Part shown: positions 34,163-45,800 of the stretch, piece after piece
Layout of the letters: each line of letters starts with the position of its first letter
Position numbering within the stretch: the first letter of the stretch is position 1
From: Diploscapter coronatus
Lineage: Eukaryota; Nematoda; Chromadorea; Rhabditida; Rhabditidae
DNA length: 64,000 nucleotides
Assembly (NCBI GenBank): GCA_964036155.1
Contig: OZ038422.1
Coordinates: 16,391,201-16,455,200 of the forward strand
Direction of reading: 5' to 3'
Program-made: the position numbers and the translations under genes
The notes under the pieces: model-generated
Seen by the model: the letters and a program-made list of their open reading frames with translations, nothing else
The model's database searches: none
Told to the model about the DNA's origin: nothing

Positions 34163-35906
34163 CCACTTCCAATCGTATCGTTTTCCGCTTGCAGCTATTC
34201 TGCCTTTTCGTCCTTTTCTGTCAGTATTTTGACATGGCGTGATATGTTCATCTCTTTCTCGATGCGACCTTTGTATCTCAGTTCCCAATTCTGTCTGCTC
34301 TCTTTGGTTTATCTGACTGTTCAATGTGTTCGGGGAATTATAGTCACGCGGTGCAATACTTTTCCCTATAAAGGAGCTTATTTTTCATAAATCGCTCATC
34401 AGATAAGATAGCAAAATGCCATGATTCTGACATCTGTCGCGCATCTTTACAATCTTTTTTCTAGTCTAAACATATCTAATGAGAATTTGGACCGAACAAA
34501 AATATACGAGAGTTATGTTTCATGGGTGAAATCATAGTTATTGCTTTATCATGCGCTAGAAAAATTATGTCCACAGTAGATTAGAGATATAACAACGTGG
34601 AGAAAATATTACTGGGGATAAATCGGAAGATCATTCTGACTAAACCCCTCACTTGGTCTGAATTTAATATTTCATTCATAGAAAATAGAAAACGAAACTT
34701 ACTACGAATTGCAGTAAGATAAATTTTATATCGCGCTAACAATGCTGTAATTTTTTAATAGTGACGATTTTAGAGGGAATTAAAAAATGCCTATAAAGAC
34801 CTTACGAAACGGATTAGTGCATTGTGTTTTTATCAAATAATCGGCGTAATCAGTCAGACACTAAATAGGGTGTCCTTTTAGCGACTCCCTCTGACTCTAT
34901 AATTCGGAAATTCTGACTGTTCTCTGGCTGATTCTATTGACGAATTCACAAACAAAGAGCGATGCGAGAGAAATTGAGATGGTTTTTCTTTTCAGTGAAC
35001 TTTGTCATTTTCGGGTAGACGTGCACAATGCAATTTACAATAAGATAGACAAAAAGATACTGATTCGAAAGTACTTTCTCGAAAAAATCTTCTTCATTTT
35101 GCACACTTGTGATGTTCAATTCAGTGATTGTTGATGCTATTAGAGTGAAAAGGCCAATTTTTGAATGAAAAGTATTGCGGGATTTATTTGCCAGATTGTA
35201 AAAATAGTGCGATGGAATAGGTAGGCGGTCGATTCCTAGGAACCGCAGATGGTTTTGCAAAACTCATAATTTTAGCCAATTTTCCACTCCAAGTAATCAA
35301 GTTCGGTGTAACTAAGGCATTCGTGAAGAACAAATTTTTGATCGAGTGATTAGCTAAAACCGATCGGCCAAACGTACAAAATTTTTACTTCTACACCGGT
35401 AATTATCTTGAGTATACGCGCACTTCCCGATATAGCTTTTGACTAAACTTCATTTCCATGAATGGCTCATCGATTCTGATTTTGACTTCTTTTGATCTCG
35501 TAATTTAAAGAGCGCTTGTTTTCCAACTTTTTTGGGTTTCAAATGACCACTTTTTTGACAAAAGCGAAAAATAAAAGGGACGGAGTTTTCGATCCCGGTC
35601 CGTGTCTGCTCACTGCATTTTTATGGGCAATTGCGATTCATTCAACTTTTGCCGTATGGTGAAGTCGCTTCGTTTCTTTATCGTTTCTAGCGTTAGTCTG
35701 ATATTGCAGCGCAATTCAATTTCGACAAATCTCTTCAGTTCACAATTTCTATTTCCACTTTCAATCGTACATTTTTGTTTTCTGCTCGTTTTTCACATTC
35801 TCAACTCTATCTTTTCGATCATTTGTTGAAAAAGACAAAGCTGCCAACGAATTTTCATTGTTTAGTGTGTTTGGTTGCATAAAGGCGGCTTGTCGATTAG
35901 AGTCCA

Positions 35907-38900
35907 ATGACGAACGCGAAGGATCTGGCGCAGGGCAAGCCCAAGCCGATGAATGGGGATGCGCTCAAGAAGATCGACTCGCTCTCGGCAATTCCTTACA
36001 TGTGAGTCCGTTCAATTTCATAGAATTTTGCTGTCTTTTCAACTAGTCTTTCCCAGACTTCTCTGCCTTACCAACATTTTCTAATCTCCATATCGTTGAT
36101 AAATACAGCTTCCGACGTTCTCATAATTCCTTCTCCGATGTCTTCCCGAAAATGCAAGTTTTATTTCCCGTCAATTATCTGCGATCTTCTCACATTTCAA
36201 TTCAATCATCTATCGGATTATCTTCGTCTCCAAATCTCCTCTTCCTTATAAATCTGCCTTCCCTGCACCATATTGCAAAATCAAGTTTTTCCCCTCTCCC
36301 TCCTCCTCTTGGCATATTCCTCCTTCTCTCGTCGTCTCTCCGATGCAGTCCTCTTCCCATTCCCCTTCCACTGCCCATTTCATTCCTGTCTCTGGTCCTT
36401 TGTTCTGTCCTCCCCCTTCCCGATCTGCTGATTATCATCTTTCCCAGCCCTCTAGCAGCAAAATGACTGTCTCCGCGTAAGTCGCAAATCCTGTTCTGAA
36501 AATATCAAAATTTATGAACAAAAAGCTTTGTCTTATCATTTTCGATTTTACAGTTTCTTTTGAAAATATTCTAAAATTGATCAAAAATAACATCATAACA
36601 CAAATTAATTTTAAAAATATGAGGAATGAAGGGAGGATTCATACTAGGTAAACGGAAAGGCGAAAAAATAGTGCACGTGAAAATAATGGAGAAAAACACT
36701 CGTCTTTTTCTCCCTCCACTTAAATACAACAGTCTTGGTTTTTTCCGTCTTTGCGTTTTCCTAGTACGGGCATTCGTTACTCGTTTTTAGAGGTAGTGAA
36801 ACTCTCCAATCAGTGCCCTCTCCCCGAGTCAGTACCGATCACGACTCGCTCGTCCAGCGCGACTACGTGGCTCTGCACGAGAAGATCAATCGCCGCATCA
36901 AGGATGGCGTTCCCTTCTTCTCGCTCGAATTCTTCCCTCCCAAAACAGCGAATGGAGTCTCTAACTTTTTCACTCGGTTAGTGGCGTTTTTAATTCTATC
37001 CGATTACAGCGAATTATTGTTGTCAGTTTCGAAAGGAAAGACGAATTTTCAAATTGATCAAACTGATACATTAGAGAAATTTTCTAGATGAATGACTCGA
37101 AAGTTTTGAACAATATTTTCTGTCAAAATTGGGCAACGATTAATTTTCTTTAGATTGGACCGTTACAATGAAGGAGGCCCTCTGTTCGTCGACATTACTT
37201 GGCACATGGGCTCTAATCCAGGTACAAAATGAACACCGTTACCAACGAAAGCAAATTGTATACGTCATAAATTTTGCTAAAAAGTTTTGGATAAATTGAA
37301 TCGGATATGCAGGTCTCTGATGCCAGGTTGAGAAAACGCTAATAATAAGTACGAACCCTGATTCACAGTCTGTTATCAATGTCTGCTTCTATACTTCTGT
37401 AGTCATTAATAAATAACAAATTAGCATACATTGATGCGAGTGTAAGCATTGGTATCAAGGCTGTACGCAAATTTTTTATTTGTAAATGCGACTGCTAATA
37501 TCAAGCAAAATTCTGGAATAAGATGTTCAGCAAATGCAATCAGATATTCGTTATCACCATGTTCAAATTTGCTTACTCAAAAATCGAATTTGAGTAACAT
37601 TTATGTTCCTTGAAAGGAGGAATAAAGCCATTTTCAGCGAACATGGCGAAAGAGACATCGTCTTCGTCGATCGCCGCAGGCTGTCTGAACTACTGTCGAG
37701 TGGACACAATGTTGCACATGACCTGTGCGCAGTACACCAAGGAGGAGACCGTCAGACATCTGGAGCAGTGCAAGTCCGTCGGACTCAGGAGCATATTGGC
37801 ACTCAGGGGAGATCTCCCTCCTGTGGTAGGATATTTTCATCTCTAAAACTGATAGTTCATTTCGATTGATCAAAAATCCGATAGATAAATGTATAAAAAG
37901 TTCTACAATTAAAATTCTTACTTGGATTCCAGACTAATTATAACAAGCAACGGAATATCAAAAACCTAGTTCTGAGAATTTTCGTTAGGCTAAATAATTT
38001 TCTACTTTCGATTACAGTTGATTTTTCATTTTCGATTCAGTCTATTGCTGTGCATTAGCATACAGTCGTTAGAAATTGTTTAATTTATATTATTTTGAAT
38101 TGGGAAGTGTTAGAAAAGGAAGAATGCTTGTGAATATTGCGGAAGACATTTCGAAAGAAAATATCGAAATGAACTGTCAAGTCAAGCATCGCATTCAAAA
38201 AGAGCAAGTTGTTGAATTGGGGTTGATAGTTCAGACGGAAGAGGATCAAAAGCCTGTTTACAAGTACAGAGCTCTGGATATGATTAGATGGATTCGGGCT
38301 GAGTTCGGAAACTACTTCACTATTGCTTGTTCTGGTAAGAAATTTTCAAACTTTGTCATGATGTAGGACTGTTAGTAATTATGGCGGCACTTAACAATTT
38401 TGCTTTGACTGAAATTTAACTCTTTAATCGGTGTTTCATAAATTTTCTTTGATTCAAATAAAGTATCTCTAAGTTAATGCATCTTTCATTATTGTTCGAA
38501 GAAATACGACAGAATTTCTTGCGAACGAGTTTGAGTAGGTCGAATTGATGCCGCTATAATTATGGACCATCTAAATAATCTCAATTGTCTAGGTTATCCA
38601 CTTGGACATCCCGAAGCTCCTTCTTATACGGCCGATTTGCAGTATTTGAAAGCGAAGGTTGATGCCGGCGCCCAATTCATTATCACTCAACTTTTCTTCG
38701 AGGCTGAGGTTCGTATTAATTTTTAGAAAATATTGGTTTGAAAAAAGTTGTATTTTGAAGCATTCTTTTACATTCTTTTCTGCGTAATTTGATCGATCAG
38801 ATAATTCAAACATCTTTGAAAAAATGACTAATTTATTTTTAGGTGTTTGAAAAATTCGTGCGTGATTGCCGCGAGATCGGTATCACAGTTCCAATTATTC

Positions 38901-41900
38901 CAGGTATTTCGTTTCACTTTTTAGAAATGAATATTACCCAACTTTTATGCCATTTCATTTCTGGGTTCGAGTATATACCACTTGGAAAACAGCTTGAAAT
39001 AATGAACTTTGAATGATTTGGTTTCATTCAAGAGGACACGACACGATTTTCAAATCCGATTTGGCATCTCTCGAATAATATACTCTCGCCTCTTATGAAC
39101 TATTTCTCCGAAACTTGTGAATTGTGCAAAAAAAAAATAATTTGAGTAAAATTTCGCGATTTAGGAATCATGCCAATTATGGGCTATGAGTCGATCCGCC
39201 GTATTGCGGCTTTGTCTCAGCTGACCATTCCCGACTGGATTCTCAAGGATCTGGAAGAGATCAAGAATGATGACGACGCTGTTGGAAGATACGGCACCGT
39301 TAAGGTAGACAGAACTGGAATTTAATCTTCTGAACCGCTATGAATTGTCATCATCTCTTCTATAATCATATGACAGAAAATTGAAAAAATATATATGGAA
39401 CAGGATGACTGTTAGTGGCGAGAAAAAGTCGATTTAGAGAAATACAAATTGCAAAAGGATGAAAATGTCTTTCCAACAATTTCGTGTCGAAATTGAAATA
39501 ATCATTTATCAAAATTAAGAAACATTGAAATTGTTATGGCTTATGAAATACAATTTTTCGTCCAAATCTGATCCTGGCTCTCATTTTTAGCTTCTTTTAC
39601 CTCTCTCAATTTTAAAACTTATTTTTCTGCTGAATTTGTCAAAAATGATCAAATAGAGGGGACGCGTAACTTTTAAATTACCAAACGATTTTTCTAACCA
39701 ACACACTACCTCTGCATTACGGTCGCTTTACTCAGCTCGCTATCTAAAGCTAGATGAGGGAAAAAACGAGACGCGAGAGCGCTTGAAAATGATAGATCGA
39801 ATGAGAAGCTAGAGAAATGCTAGTCAGGGCCAGATTTATATGAAAAACAACAAAAACTGAAACATAAAAATGCTTCTGTGAAATTGGTAATTTAGAAAAA
39901 AACTTCCTACAACACATTATTTGCAGGCAGTGGAAATGTGTCGTCGAATACTGAAGAACGGTTCAGCCTCGTCGATTCATCTATACACAATGAACAGAGA
40001 GGGTTTCTGCAGGTGTACTTATCAATCAATGTTCAGAAGTTGAATTGTCCTTTAGAGAAATTCTCCAAGAACTCGGTCTATGGCAAAAGAGGCCTGGAAG
40101 AACTCTGCCTTGGGAACCACATGGGGTAATTATTTTTTATTGAGAGAATAATATCTTTGAATGGCGATACAAGAAATAATGTTCTATAAATTTACAACTC
40201 CAAAGAAATCGTACCATTATTATTCTATACAAATCATGCTGCGGTATTGAAGATCCTTTTAAACGAAAGGATCAAGTGTATACAAAAATCAAATTTTTGA
40301 TTCGCGTTGGCGTTTATCGCAAGTCTTGTAGAGTTTGCGCGTGCGTTAGCGTTATTTATTAGCGCTTTTTCTTTGTACGCCCCCGGAAAGAACCTATTGA
40401 ATTCAGCCGAATCACCCAACTCGTTGCAAAGAGGATGTGCGTCCGATTTTCTGGAGTGCCAGACCGAAAAGCTACATTTACAGAACAAGAGTGAGATTTT
40501 AAAACTTTTCTCAAAAGTGATTTAAAAATCGTAAGGATTGGGACGAATTCCCTAACGGCCGCTGGGGCAATTCTTCGTCGCCCGCATTCGGTGACCTGCA
40601 GGACTATTACCTGTTCTACCTGAAGACACCCGCCAACAAGGATGAACAGTTGAAGATGTACGGGGAAACTCTGAAGAGTTTCGACGATGTGAAGAAGGTT
40701 TTCGTGCATTACATTTCCCAGGAAACTAATGAAAATGGAGTCAAAGTGAGTTTTAAAGTTTCTTTTTATTTTCAAGGAACAAAATATAGGTAACCTGTCT
40801 TCCTTGGGCAGAACAAGAGTCTGGAATTGCTCCGGAAACATCTCTCATCAAGGACCAACTTCTCTGGTGCAACGAGAACGGCATTCTGACCGTCAACTCT
40901 CAGCCCTCCGTAAACGGAGCCCCCTCAGCCGATCCGCTTGTTGGATGGGGAAAGCCTGGCGGATTCTGCTATCAGAAGGTGAGAAAAATACAGTGACATA
41001 CTGAAGTTTGAAACAAGGCACAATATTCTGTGTGCTTAATTATTTCACCTTTTCTCAATATAAAGGGCGAAATTTGGAAAGAAAACTTGTGAATTGATTG
41101 ATATATTTTTCACGTGTAGCAAGTTTCGTCTGTGTTTATTCAGCCAAAGTAAAGGAATGAAGTGCACAAAATCATGCATTGTTCTTATTTGTCTGCAGTT
41201 GTAAATATGAAAAAGTAATCAAATGAAATCTAGGCTTATCTGGAATGTTTCATCAACGAAAAGCATGTGAATGCGCTCATGGAAATAATCGGAGAATACG
41301 ATCCCAGAATCAACTACCATTTCATCAACAAAGACGTAAGCATAACATATTCGGAAAGAAACATAATTTTTGACAATATTGAACTGAAAATTATCCATGA
41401 AAAGTCGTTCTATTCAAACATATTCCTTCATCTTTTTCTCCATATTGATAAGAAGTCATTTTACTTTCAAATGTTCAAAACTTCAATAAAAAATAAAAAA
41501 AAAAAAGCTAAAATATTTAGGGTTCTGTGGATAAAATGAACTACGAGAAAACGACGCCGATCGCTGTGACCTGGGGAGTGTTTCCTGGGGCTGAAATCGC
41601 CCAGCCTACAATCGTCGATCCAATCGCGTTCGGATATTGGAAGGATGAAGCCTACGATATGTGGCTCAAGAATTGGTTGGATTTTTTGTCGTATTTAATT
41701 AAAGTGCAATTTGAAAATTCTAAAATGACACAGTTCTCGCTATAATTTGCAAAACTCAAGCATAAAAGTATGTTTTTTTTTTTAAATCAGCAACAAATGA
41801 ACTTCTTCATTCCAGGGCCTGGCTGTATCCCAAGGATTCTCTTTCCCGTGCAGTGATTCAAGAGATCCACGACAAGTACTACCTGCTGACCCTCGTCGAC

Positions 41901-41981
41901 AACGATTTCCCCAAGCCATCGATTCTGTTCGAAGTGCTGCACAGAGCTGTTGAAATCGCTAACAAGAAGGAAGGAAAATAA
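35907..41981 (+). CDS. mthf-1: 5,10-methylenetetrahydrofolate reductase
   Basis: Sixteen exons: 35907-36001, 36791-36976, 37154-37221, 37638-37825, 38235-38334, 38593-38708, 38843-38903, 39165-39304, 39927-40012, 40056-40125, 40407-40490, 40536-40745, 40790-40978, 41234-41335, 41521-41675, 41816-41981; 2016 nt, 671 aa, all phases match. It reduces 5,10-methylene-THF to 5-methyl-THF using NAD(P)H and FAD, supplying methyl groups for methionine synthesis. The catalytic TIM-barrel half shows [11 protein letters not shown] (Glu78 is the expected proton donor), [15 protein letters not shown] and GYPLGHPEA. The eukaryotic SAM-binding regulatory half shows [50 protein letters not shown] and LVDNDFP. 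Length is close to human MTHFR (656 aa). A second first exon at 36463 may give a shorter N-terminus. Gene symbol by clear orthology to the nematode gene. Confidence 0.97.
36463..36476 (+). CDS. mthf-1: Candidate alternative first exon of MTHFR
   Basis: ATGACTGTCTCCGC followed by GTAAGT ends in phase 2, the same phase as the upstream first exon (35907-36001), so it can splice to 36791 and start a 644-aa isoform with MTVSA in place of the 32-residue N-terminus. A TTTCCCAG acceptor at 36447, 15 nt before the ATG, would suit spliced-leader addition. Inclusion as an internal exon is unlikely, because reading through from 36001 meets an in-frame TGA. Confidence 0.55.
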
Positions 41982-42844
41982 TACTCAAATAATAATCACG
42001 ATTCTCGAAAACTCTTATTCTGATTGAATTATTGTCAATTTAGCGTCTAGTTTTTCGTTGATTTTCGCCGATTATGTGATAATTTGAATAACTATTCATT
42101 GAATTATTAGATTCGAATCATTCCTTCTAGGAAACTTATTTATCTACCGCTTTTTCCGTAACTAATCATTGCAAATATCACTGTGCACTCATATTTACTG
42201 ATTGAATTTACCAATTCACAAGGGAAGTTCCGCATAGGAACTCATGAATCTTGACGGAACTTTCAAAATAGGGGCTTCAATGACGGGAATTATGATGGCG
42301 AAGTCGAAATCCGTAGAATAGGAACCAGAAGAAGTTTAAATCTCAACCGTTTTTTACTCTTATTTTGTGCAAGTAATGAGCCAATTTACGATTTTACAAA
42401 TAAAGGGAAGAAAACGGAATTTTCAAACTCCAAGTCCCTATTTTACGGATTTTGACGTGGTCAGCATCATCGAAAACCCCTATGTGGAAAGTTTCCTTTA
42501 TCAGGCTCATTCCTCTACTTATCACACTATCTAGGAACGTTTTCATTATTCTAGGCATGGTTGGTGATTGGTATTTTGTAATTCGTTAGAAAATCAATAA
42601 ACGCTTTCTGGAGTTGCATTTGAGTGAACAGAAACAAGAAATGTTGCTAATTCAAGTGGATACTTTCACTTTGTTCTTTTCGCAGTCGTTTTTTTCGCTT
42701 TCGCCTATTTCTTTACGCGTTGTTAAAATCTGCAAGTTGCCTCCTCCACCTCCATTCTTCGTTCCGTTTCGTGATTGTTTTGATTTTTTCAAATTTTAAT
42801 TTCCTGCTTCGAAATATATTCTTTTATTTGAGCACCAGATCAGA
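41982..42844. other. Intergenic spacer between MTHFR and the DEAD-box gene
   Basis: About 860 bp between two genes on the same strand. It contains the presumed MTHFR 3' UTR with AATAAA at 42596-42601 and a pyrimidine-rich stretch (42670-42800) before the helicase start. No other exon is seen. Confidence 0.55.
42596..42601 (+). terminator. Candidate poly(A) signal for MTHFR
   Basis: Canonical AATAAA 615 bp after the stop codon. No earlier perfect AATAAA was noticed in the spacer. Confidence 0.4.
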
Positions 42845-45800
42845 ATGGGCGATGATTGGGGTGCAGCTTACTCGAATCAGGTTGCGACTGAGCGCCAAGA
42901 GTTGAGACTGGCTCCAAAAGACGAGGTCTGTTAAAGCCTGTTCTCCTCGAAAGTTGAATACGCTTCTCATTGAAAAACATCCATTTTGATAGGGAACACC
43001 ATATCGATAGAGAAACGAATGATCGAATCTTTCGAGTGTGTTGTGATAGATGAAAAATTCAACAATTCGAGAACCGATTTCTCCAAACTCGACCCGCAGA
43101 AGAATATGGCGTATTGAGGCAAAAATCATATGTTCCATATCTCGACCGAAAAGACGCGCTATTTCTCCTCGGGTTGATTTGCAAATTAAGTTTGGAGGGT
43201 CTCCTGTATTAACTCCGCCGGGACACCGACACAGCCTGTAAAAGATACCGGCTCTTTTTCTTGTTTCTCTCCTTTGCCCACACTCGCTCACCCTAAAATC
43301 CAGTGTCGGTGTACCGACAGTGGATAATGCAGCAAGCCAGATCGGGAGAAAACTGACCGAAAAATTTCCGATCAATAATTTTGATTGGAATATAGAAATA
43401 TGATTTTATCCAAGCTGTTGAACTGTAATACTGACACATTTATTAGTTTCGCTACAGAAAAATCATGTCAGAATGGGAAAAGTCAACAGACCGACACACG
43501 TGTATCTAATTTCCCCTGTCCTTCTCTGCATTTATTCGTTTGGTTTGTTCAGACTCCCCCTCCCGTCCCTGCCTCTTCACTGCAACAGCAAATGCAGTCC
43601 GTCCAAATCAACAACAACAAATCCAGCGAACCGGTTACTACATTTGGACAAGGTAAAAATGACAAAAGGGCTCATTTGCATACATTCATTTATTGATATT
43701 TTCTATTGAAATTTTGCAGGAAAAGAATGAATTCGACAAATTTCAGGCAGCAGCATGCGTCCTCAGCCCCAATCCTCATTCGGAATGACCCAAAATGCTC
43801 ACCAACAGTCTGCATTCGGTGCAGGGTTTCGACCTCCTGATGGAGGTATGTCTTATTCGTTCACAGAGAAAGTAAATTGCGTGGACAATGAATTCGACTT
43901 CAAACTTGATGGGAGAGCCAATTCAGACATGCCGATAACGAATATCGTGTTGAAAAAGCGCTAAACATCCATGGAAACTTGACAATTTGTCTCCAAACTT
44001 AAACTATTATCTTCACAATACATTTCCAAAATTAAAAATTAACGTGCATTGCAAAATGAGAGCTGGCAATATCATTTTTCGCTGCAGCAGAGAAAAAGTT
44101 TATGTATAAATTGGGGAGCTATTTGATGATATCCTTAGCGTTTTCCCCGACTTTTTGTTCATTACAAGCATTTTAGAATGAGATTGTCTATCAATTATGA
44201 ATAGGATGCATCGCACACACGCAGTTTACTTCTTTTTAAATTCAAGATGATCATCCAGAATTTCAACGATTTTAGTCTTGAAAATTCTTGTTTCAAAGAA
44301 TACAAAAAACTAAATCTCTAATATAATCTTTTGAAATTTGTGATTCTGACAATGAGTGCTACTGATATAAACATCGTACTCTCCATTGTCCTCGAGATGA
44401 ACCTTGGATGTGTCACTCTACGTCTACGACTTGCGAACAGTACGCTTCCCTCTCATCACGGCTTGTATTGAAAGTCATTATTCATTATTCAAACGGAATG
44501 TTCACTTTCAGTTAATTTTCTTCCTGTTTTCATTCTATATATTGACACTTATTCCATAATTATCGAATAATGACTTTCAATGCAAAGCCGCGACGAGAAA
44601 GGGAAGTGTACTGTTCCCAAGTCATAGATGTCGAGTGGCATATGCAAGATTCATTTCGAAGACAATGGAGAGTATTTCAGCTCGATTTCCTGCAAACCCC
44701 AACCCGAATGCGTTTGCCCGCTCCGCTCAACCGATAGGCTTCCTTCCTCCAGCTGCTGGTCCCAATCGAGGCGGTCATTTCGGAGGAGGATCGCCTGCTC
44801 AAAGGGGTTCGTAACTTTGAAAGTTCTCTACTTTATTTCACAGATAAAAATACATTGGAAAATATGACGCTTCAGGGATATTTTCATCCATTCATCAACG
44901 AAGTTAGCATGCGCAGTTCAAAATTATACCCAACGTGATGAAATTTTCTCTGATTATCGGTACTGACGACGGGGTTTTGATAGATTTCAATCTTACCATG
45001 AATTACCGCACTTTGAAAGCCGAGAATAATAGAAATCAATCAGTAATTTTAACTCATCTTGTACGAACTCGTCGTGTTTTTTCCTCCTGATTCTTGTTTG
45101 AGATTTTCAAGACCATAACCTTATTTTCTGGATTGTATTGTCTTATTCTGCAGGTCGAGGTTATTCCGGCGGACCGATGAATGGCAACGGATTCATTCCT
45201 CCTCAACAACAGCAGCAAATGGGCTATCCGATGGGATCTGCCCCTCCTCAATTCAGTCAAACTCACTTCTCTGCGCCAAAGCCACCCAAGAAAATCGACG
45301 AAAATGATCTACGTAAGTGGATAATGTTTCTATTCACAATTAGAATTGAAAACAATTTCTTTGTCTATTTGGAAAATATAAGATAACATGGTAGAGCAAT
45401 GTAAGAAAATGCTTTGCCACATTTCTTATCCAAGGCTATTTCGTCGTCTTGTTGTCGTGTAATTAGGAACTACAAACTCCTCCCTTCTACAGAATGCAGC
45501 TGGGAATGAAAAGTGGTTATAGAAACCAAAAAATAGGAGCAGTACTTTCAAAATTGGTGTTCACGGAAGATCACCATCAGAATCACTAAATCGTTAATAA
45601 AAATGATTGTTCACCAGAAAATCTTATTAGGAAGTGCGCGTCCGCAGGCGCTTGCGGACGTTTTATATTGGAAAAAACGCGGTCATTACACAAGTTGCTT
45701 CTGGCGGCTTTTTCTATCGAAAATTAATATTTAATTAATTTTTTTTCACAATTGTCTCGCTTATATCAAGAATGATAAGTTTAGGTAGAAAATCATAAAT

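Larger units (their letters stand above)
32991..35906. other. Divergent promoter interval between the unrecognised gene and MTHFR
   Basis: About 2.9 kb. It contains a direct repeat of CAGTGTxAGTGTCGC (33707-33721 and 33737-33751), a GATC/GATTC-rich patch at about 33885-33970, an ATTC microsatellite near 34136-34162, and otherwise AT-rich DNA. No exon is supported. Confidence 0.5.
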
